Origin: Zizania palustris
Taxonomy: Eukaryota; Streptophyta; Magnoliopsida; Poales; Poaceae
Direction of reading: 5' to 3'
Assembly: GCA_019279435.1 (NCBI GenBank)
Contig: JAAALK010000086.1
Span: 16,227,913-16,291,912 of the forward strand
DNA: 64,000 nucleotides
The notes under the pieces are model-generated. The model had not been told where the DNA came from and ran no database searches. It was given only the letters and a program-made list of their open reading frames with translations. Within the stretch, counting starts at the first letter, position 1, and each line of letters starts with the position of its first letter. The translations under genes and the position numbers were made by a program. Of the stretch, positions 58,725 through 64,000 are shown in pieces.

Positions 58725-59213
58725 TAGAAATATAAAAGTCTTAGTACTGTAAAAGTATACTTTCATTGCAAAGGAGTCCGTCTTCTCTCCTTTTTAAAAG
58801 GAGAAACAAACGGTGCTGGATATGTGAGGCCTCGATCAACATGTCACGTCTTGTTGCTGGCTTCAACTCACGTCCAGCTCTCACATGGAAGAAGAGAAAA
58901 AAAACTGATCATCTACAAGCCCATGCTGAAACACTGCCGTTTACATCGATCACACGTAGGACCTTGTGTTTAGTCAACTTTGCAGAATTGGTTCGAGACA
59001 CGCTACAACCCGTCTGATTTAGAGGTTATCTAATCGGTTTGTAGAAACCGTTCCGTGATGCATGATGATCAAAAATCTGGTAACCAGATTGATTTTTATG
59101 AATGGTGTTTAATGGTCATCGAACAAGTTTGGAAAAAAAAAAACGTTTCACAATCGTACACAAAGTAACCAGATTGATACCATGTTTTTGTGAACAGGTT
59201 ATAGCGTGACAGT
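58725..59213. other. spacer, nothing recognised
   Basis: A single 83-codon frame (58766-59017) without a domain. Confidence 0.4.
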
Positions 59214-59410
59214 TAGGGTTGGAAACAAGTCAACTCGGCTCCTTCGTGATCCGAGCTAAAAATTATGGCTCCCTCGACTTGTCGTGCGTAGCTTGAGCTA
59301 GCTCGAGTGGGTTAGGACTCAAGCTCGTTTCACGTACAAGCCAAGCTAAATCAGTTTAAATATTTAAACCTCAAGCCTGTTCAAGAGTTCGAACCAATTT
59401 TCCAACTCTA
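59214..59410. mobile_element. hAT-like MITE, 197 bp
   Basis: The left end TAGGGTTGGAAACAAG opposes TAGAGTTGGAAAATTG at the right. The interior is rich in 'gctcgag' and 'caagct' motifs. The 8-bp flanks gtgacagt and gtggctga match at 5 of 8 positions, so any target duplication is decayed. Confidence 0.6.
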
Positions 59411-60989
59411 GTGGCTGACTGAGGAACCGGTGACGGGGCTGTTCGGCGCTGGACTATATATATATATCCCATATTTTGACTCAATATTAGTTACCAGCTC
59501 ATTTTTTTTTCAGCGGTTATTTGGACATATGATTTTAGTTGATGTATAAAAATGTTATATTTTGAAACATGCATGTACTGCCAAGTCAGTGAAGTCGCTC
59601 TTATGGTCGGTCCATCAGGAAAAGTTGACGCGAGACCGCACTAATGCTTCGAGGGAGTAGGACACTCACCCGGTCTACTATATACCATTTCTCATCGAGT
59701 CATCGACGATTCGACGGCACTACGTACTAACGTACGAGCATTCCAGCACTTGACTGCTGTAATATTGCGACATGGTTCGGCTAAACCAATCGAGAAACAG
59801 CCTGCCTGAGCAACCAAGTTAACCGTGAACTAATAACTATAATTGTAGTCGTTTTCAAAATTCAAAGTAGTCGTACTGAATTACTGATAGCACAAGGGCA
59901 GGGACGAAACCGATCGAGCCGTCAAACCACCGGAGGTGTGGTGTTTTCAGAGTCACACACTCACACACGTATAGGCGGATCACTATTTAGGTTAACTATG
60001 TCATTATAATTTTTTAACTAATAAGCATGGTTTTTAATGAAATATTGATGTCATCAGATAAGTTAAGCTATTCATCAACACTATATTAAAAATCAGATTA
60101 ATCGTCAGCCAATATTTAACGATAATTGATCTAATTATCATTGTCTAGCTAGTCGTCATCGGTAACCGGTCAACCGATGAGCGGAAGAAACCTCGTGCAA
60201 AAGGACGTGCAGTTTCACATCCACGAGTACACTACAAAACGATGCGTCACGACCAACCAAGCAACCACCGCCACAGCGGCCGGTGATCGAGTAGCGCGGT
60301 GGCGGCCACCGTCCAGCTGCTCTCTCGACGGCTGGCTCCCGGTCTCTGGGCGGAGGTGGTCGGAGCTTGACCGTGCTCACCATCGCCGAAGAAATTAAAC
60401 GAGTGTGAGTGTGAGTGCAGTGTGTGACAGAGAAGCACCGACAAGGTGCGCGGCGCAGCGCAGCGCACCGGCCAGCGAGTCGGAGTTGCGGGCCGGGTCC
60501 GAAGTCCGAACGCGACGTTCCCATTTGGGGGCATCTGCGGGTTTCCTAAATCTGGCCACGAGGACGGTTTCCTCTTTTTGATGCGGAATCAGGTTTGATA
60601 GTAGGTCCGAACGGTCCGGCCCATTTTTTTTCTCAGGCTTGGAAAAAATGATTCCACCGGCCAGGTTAGGTAGCAGCTGGTAGCAGCAAGCCGCTCTAGA
60701 AGATTAGACCAAGATTAAAAATCGACTTCGAATTTTTACATGCAATAACAGCGTTGTCAGTAGAGGCCAGAGGGAGAACGACGACTCCATGCTGGCACGC
60801 ACTGCACGCACGCTCCGACATTTTTTTTGTCAGGACTGGAGCCAAGTCATACAACGCCGACACGCTGCAAACTGCAAAGTTCTCTCTGATTTGATAGTGC
60901 CAGACCTGCCCCGTGGGTATGTTCTTTCAAAAAAAAAATGAAGATACCGCTAGTGTAGTATTAGGATTGTATTTAAATAAAATGATATA
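59411..60989. other. spacer with a GC-rich part (60170-60540)
   Basis: The GC-rich part has frames of ~70-120 codons on both strands (for example 60156-60524 minus) and no domain. A run of 'gtgtgagtgtgagtg' lies near 60400. No gene is claimed. Confidence 0.4.
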
Positions 60990-61335
60990 GGGGGTGTTTA
61001 GTTCTTTAATTCCAAAATTTAGTCCCGTCACATCGGATGTTTGGATGCTATTTTGGAGTATTAAATGTAGACTATTTATAAAATCCATTTGATCATAATC
61101 GGTGGATTATTAGCGAGACGAATCTAATGAGCCTAATTACGCCATGATTTGACAATGTGATGCTACAGTAAACATTTGTTAATCATGGATTAATTAGGGT
61201 TAAAAAATTGTCTTGTGAATAATCCTCCAATTCTGTAATTATTTTTATAATCAGTTCAAGTTTAATCCTTTAAATTGTTGTCCAAACATCCGATATGACA
61301 CGGACTAAACTTTAGTCCAGGAACCAAACACCACC
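60990..61335. mobile_element. MITE, 346 bp (PIF/Harbinger-like, tentative)
   Basis: The ends are GGGGGTGTTTAGTTC and, on the opposite strand, GGTGGTGTTTGGTTC. The 3-bp flank ATA is present on both sides (60987-60989 and 61336-61338). A longer inner match ('tcacatcggatgtttgg' and 'gtcatatcggatgtttgg') and the 'gagacgaatcta' interior link it to the MITE at 46284. Confidence 0.75.
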
Positions 61336-61423
61336 ATAATTAATCTGAAATATGCTATTGTTCGGATTCATTGTATTAGTGAAAACCGAAACAGAAAGAA
61401 TATTGTATTTGTCACTCCTCCGA

Positions 61424-61916
61424 GGGTCTATTTGGTTCATTTTTGAACCAGCTTCCTTGCTCGGAAGCTGGAATCTGAACCAAACAGCTTTTTTAGTCAC
61501 CCAACTTTTCTAGAATATGTAGATTCTCGTAGTACAAATTTAAAAGCTGAAATAACTCAGATTTTACATATTCTCAGTTCAAGTTTGAATGAATATTACC
61601 TACCATGCTATTAAACACACATCAGTTCATGTAAAATTTGAAATAAAATAAAATTTTAGTTAAATATATAGTTTTAGTGTAATTTAAAAATATATAATTT
61701 TAACATAAACATTACAAAATTTCATGATTAGAATGATTTACATGTAAAATTACACATTAATAATATAACTAAACATCACGATCTACCAAAATATAAATCC
61801 GCAATTATTCCAGCCAAATAGCTTCTCAATTTTTCTATAGCTCACAACAGTTTTTTTCACATCTTACAGCTCATAGCAGGTTTTTTTAGGACCTATAACT
61901 CAATCAAACACACCCT
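61424..61916. mobile_element. MITE-like element, ~490 bp
   Basis: The left 'gggtctatttggttcat' opposes 'agggtgtgtttgattgag' at the right. The AT-rich interior shows no frame. The target duplication is not evident, so the edges are approximate. Confidence 0.5.
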
Positions 61917-63409
61917 TATTATTGTTGTGTGAGTGCGTAGTCTGAATTGAAGCCACCATGATAAACAGCCGGAAGTCAACCCGGACGAACCATGTCAGTG
62001 TGTCACGGTTTCTTGGTCATCAAGTTTGAACGGGTGAGAGAGAACGGCAGCTTCGCGGGTTGACCCAGAGAATGTCAATACCAAACGCAACCAACCGGTA
62101 GCTTTAAGCCTTCCGCCGATGACGCGACGATACACAGTACTAATCAACGAGATTTGGGGGGATCTGACCACGGTGCAAACGCTAGCTGCGATCGAGCGAG
62201 TAATTCAGCGTGACGTTGGCAACCGTGTACAACCATTCAGCATGACCAAATACTCTCTATATATACTTTTTAGATGTATTTCAACTCAATTCATGTTTAT
62301 AGCACACATATTGATAAGTTCAATTACACAGTGTCCAATCTATTTGATATTTGATGTTTTGTTTTCTGGTCATCGAGATCAAAACCACTAGGTATATCTT
62401 AGTTATGAGATGTGGACGACACTGAGGTTTTCTTTTTCGACGAAATATTTAATGATTTGTCATATCTAAAAATGATTTCAATTATTTATCAATTTGACCC
62501 ACTATCCCTTATTATTCACATAAATGATAAATGATTAAACTGCATAAAATTTTTAGTGACAAATTCTCAAATCTCGTCAACTCGGCTGTGGTGTTGGCCG
62601 TTCTCGTACGAAATTATGGGAAGCAGAAGATACGGATCCCCTTAGTACAATCTGTATCAAGTTCCTTCTCGGTAAGCATACTGCATTTAGGGGATTTTCC
62701 AAGTCCAAAGCTAGCATGTGCATGGTGGTCCATGGCAAAGCAAGTAGAAGTGGCAAAGCGGAGATGGGATAACCGGCCAAAGCGCTTTTCGGCACTGGTT
62801 TACGAGCACGCAGAACATGCGATGCCGTTTGCTCTGAGTCCAACATCTCAACTGCCTGCTTTGCTAAATCAAAGTTCATATCCAGATCATCAGTTTAGCA
62901 AAGCAAATGTGATAATCGGATGAAAAAGACCTGGTGCTGGACATGCTACAGTGGGCCTGAACCTTTAGTATTTAGTTCCTTTCACGCTACATCGATTTGA
63001 AGAAGTATATATGGCCACAATAACCTCACATCGATCTTGAGAATCATCGTCTTTAAGAATTGCTATGATGTGCATGGACTCTGCAGATCATCAATCTACT
63101 GATGATGTTTGTCCCAGACTCTCTGGTTTCAGATATTACAGAACTGTTGCCCACAGAAGCAGACTGGTTCAAAATCTTTAACCATATTAAATTATGCTAT
63201 TCAGTCGTCAGAAAGTAAGCATTCATATTTGCATTCCAACAAGCTGACATTCTGTAACCATCCAATCATCCTTAGAGAGTTGCTGCTATGATCAGCAAAT
63301 GGTGATGGATATTGGAACACATTTTCACATCAGAATTAAATAAAATGGAGAACTAATCTTTAATCTACAGCACAGCTGAAACAGCAATATTTGCAAGTTG
63401 CTTAACTTA
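61917..63409. other. spacer, no supported gene
   Basis: The longest frame (62531-62923, 130 codons, plus) has no recognised domain and an overlapping frame lies on the other strand. It could hold part of a neighbouring gene's intron or untranslated region; nothing in the sequence settles this. Confidence 0.35.
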
Positions 63410-63971
63410 GGGTGTGTTTGGTTATGCTGTGAGCTGTGAAAAAAGATGTTGTGAGTTGCCTGCTGTGAAAAAACTGCTGTGAGCTGCCTGCTGTGAAAAA
63501 GCTAAAAGTCGTTTGGTTAAAGCTGCTGTGAAAAAACTGCTGTGAGCTGACTGTTTTTTATAACTTACGTAATTTTCATAATTATAATATTCTATACATA
63601 TATATAAATAGAAAACATTCAACATTGATACAACTGAATAACTAAAAAATATATTAGATAAATAAAAAAATACATAATTTATTTTATAAAGTAACCGACA
63701 ATCACATATTATCCCATTAAATTGTGCAATGCAATACAAACCATAATAATGTTAAATCAATTAAGACACTTTGAATTCATACTTTTTAATCTGAACTAAA
63801 AATCAGAAAAGCAGAAAAGCAAAAATAGAAAAGCAGGGTCCAGACTGCTTCCAAATTTGTACTAGAAAAAACTGCTTTTTCACGGCAGAAGCAGTTTTGG
63901 TAAACTCGTTTGGTTTAGCTTCTATTTTTTCACAACAGAAACAGATTTGAAAAACAGAACCAAACGTACCC
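63410..63971. mobile_element. Tourist-like (PIF/Harbinger-type) MITE, 562 bp
   Basis: The ends are GGGTGTGTTTGGTT and, on the opposite strand, GGGTACGTTTGGTT. TTA lies directly on both sides (63407-63409 and 63972-63974), the usual Harbinger target. The left arm has several tandem variants of 'ctgctgtgaaaaaactgctg' between 63424 and 63560, mirrored by 'aaaaaactgctttttcac' in the right arm. Confidence 0.75.
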
Positions 63972-64000
63972 TTAGCTTGTTTCCCAGCCCTCTACAACGT

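Noticed and set aside
62531..62923. 130-codon frame near the right edge
   Set aside because: No domain or gene structure is recognisable, and there is an overlapping antisense frame.

Overview
The window is intergenic, repeat-dominated DNA from a plant nuclear genome, most probably a grass. The evidence is long-LTR chromovirus and Copia elements, Stowaway-like and 'GTTTGGTT'-ended MITEs, an L1-like LINE and hAT non-autonomous elements. No host protein-coding gene, rRNA or tRNA could be supported. Species and chromosome cannot be read from the sequence.

Layout. 1-6268 is AT-rich DNA holding a pair of 180-bp direct repeats, a possible Helitron end, a Stowaway-like MITE, a 2.07-kb hAT element whose interior is a triple ~0.5-kb tandem repeat, and a MITE cluster. 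6269-16244 is an old plus-strand Ty3/gypsy element (Tat-like gag and protease, both decayed). It was split by two solo LTRs: a 2.0-kb Copia LTR at 7545-9562 and a 3.85-kb gypsy LTR at 9651-13499. 16245-16971 and 43708-45678 are the gag end and the RNase H/3' LTR end of one plus-strand Copia element. Between them lies a 26.7-kb block of minus-strand Ty3/gypsy chromovirus (Tekay/Del-like) sequence.

The chromovirus block reads, right to left: LTR3 (40318-43707), internal B, LTR2 (31313-34702), internal A, LTR1 (17406-24642), then a stub of a further internal region. It is best explained by one tandem duplication. Copy 1 is 16496-30402 and copy 2 is 30403-39973. The ancestral unit was about 9.57 kb. 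Copy 1 is longer only because it later received a truncated Copia element (20196-23925) inside LTR1 and a 484-bp solo LTR (28793-29276) inside gag. Each internal region encodes, in order of transcription, an accessory ORF with a predicted coiled coil, then Gag, protease, RT, RNase H, integrase and a C-terminal chromodomain. The primer-binding site matches initiator tRNA-Met and there is a polypurine tract. Both copies look defective: A has a Ser-to-Phe change at the protease active site and a split gag, while B has a nonsense codon between protease and RT and an Asp-to-Tyr change in RNase H.

45679-64000 is a mosaic of MITEs, an 889-bp hAT element with a perfect 8-bp target duplication, a 5'-truncated LINE (49125-51850, minus), a solo gypsy LTR related to the one at 6269, simple repeats, and three CpG-rich stretches with no defensible reading frame.

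In a plausible order of events, the Tat-like and Copia elements came first. The chromovirus followed, then the tandem duplication, and then the Copia and solo-LTR insertions into copy 1.
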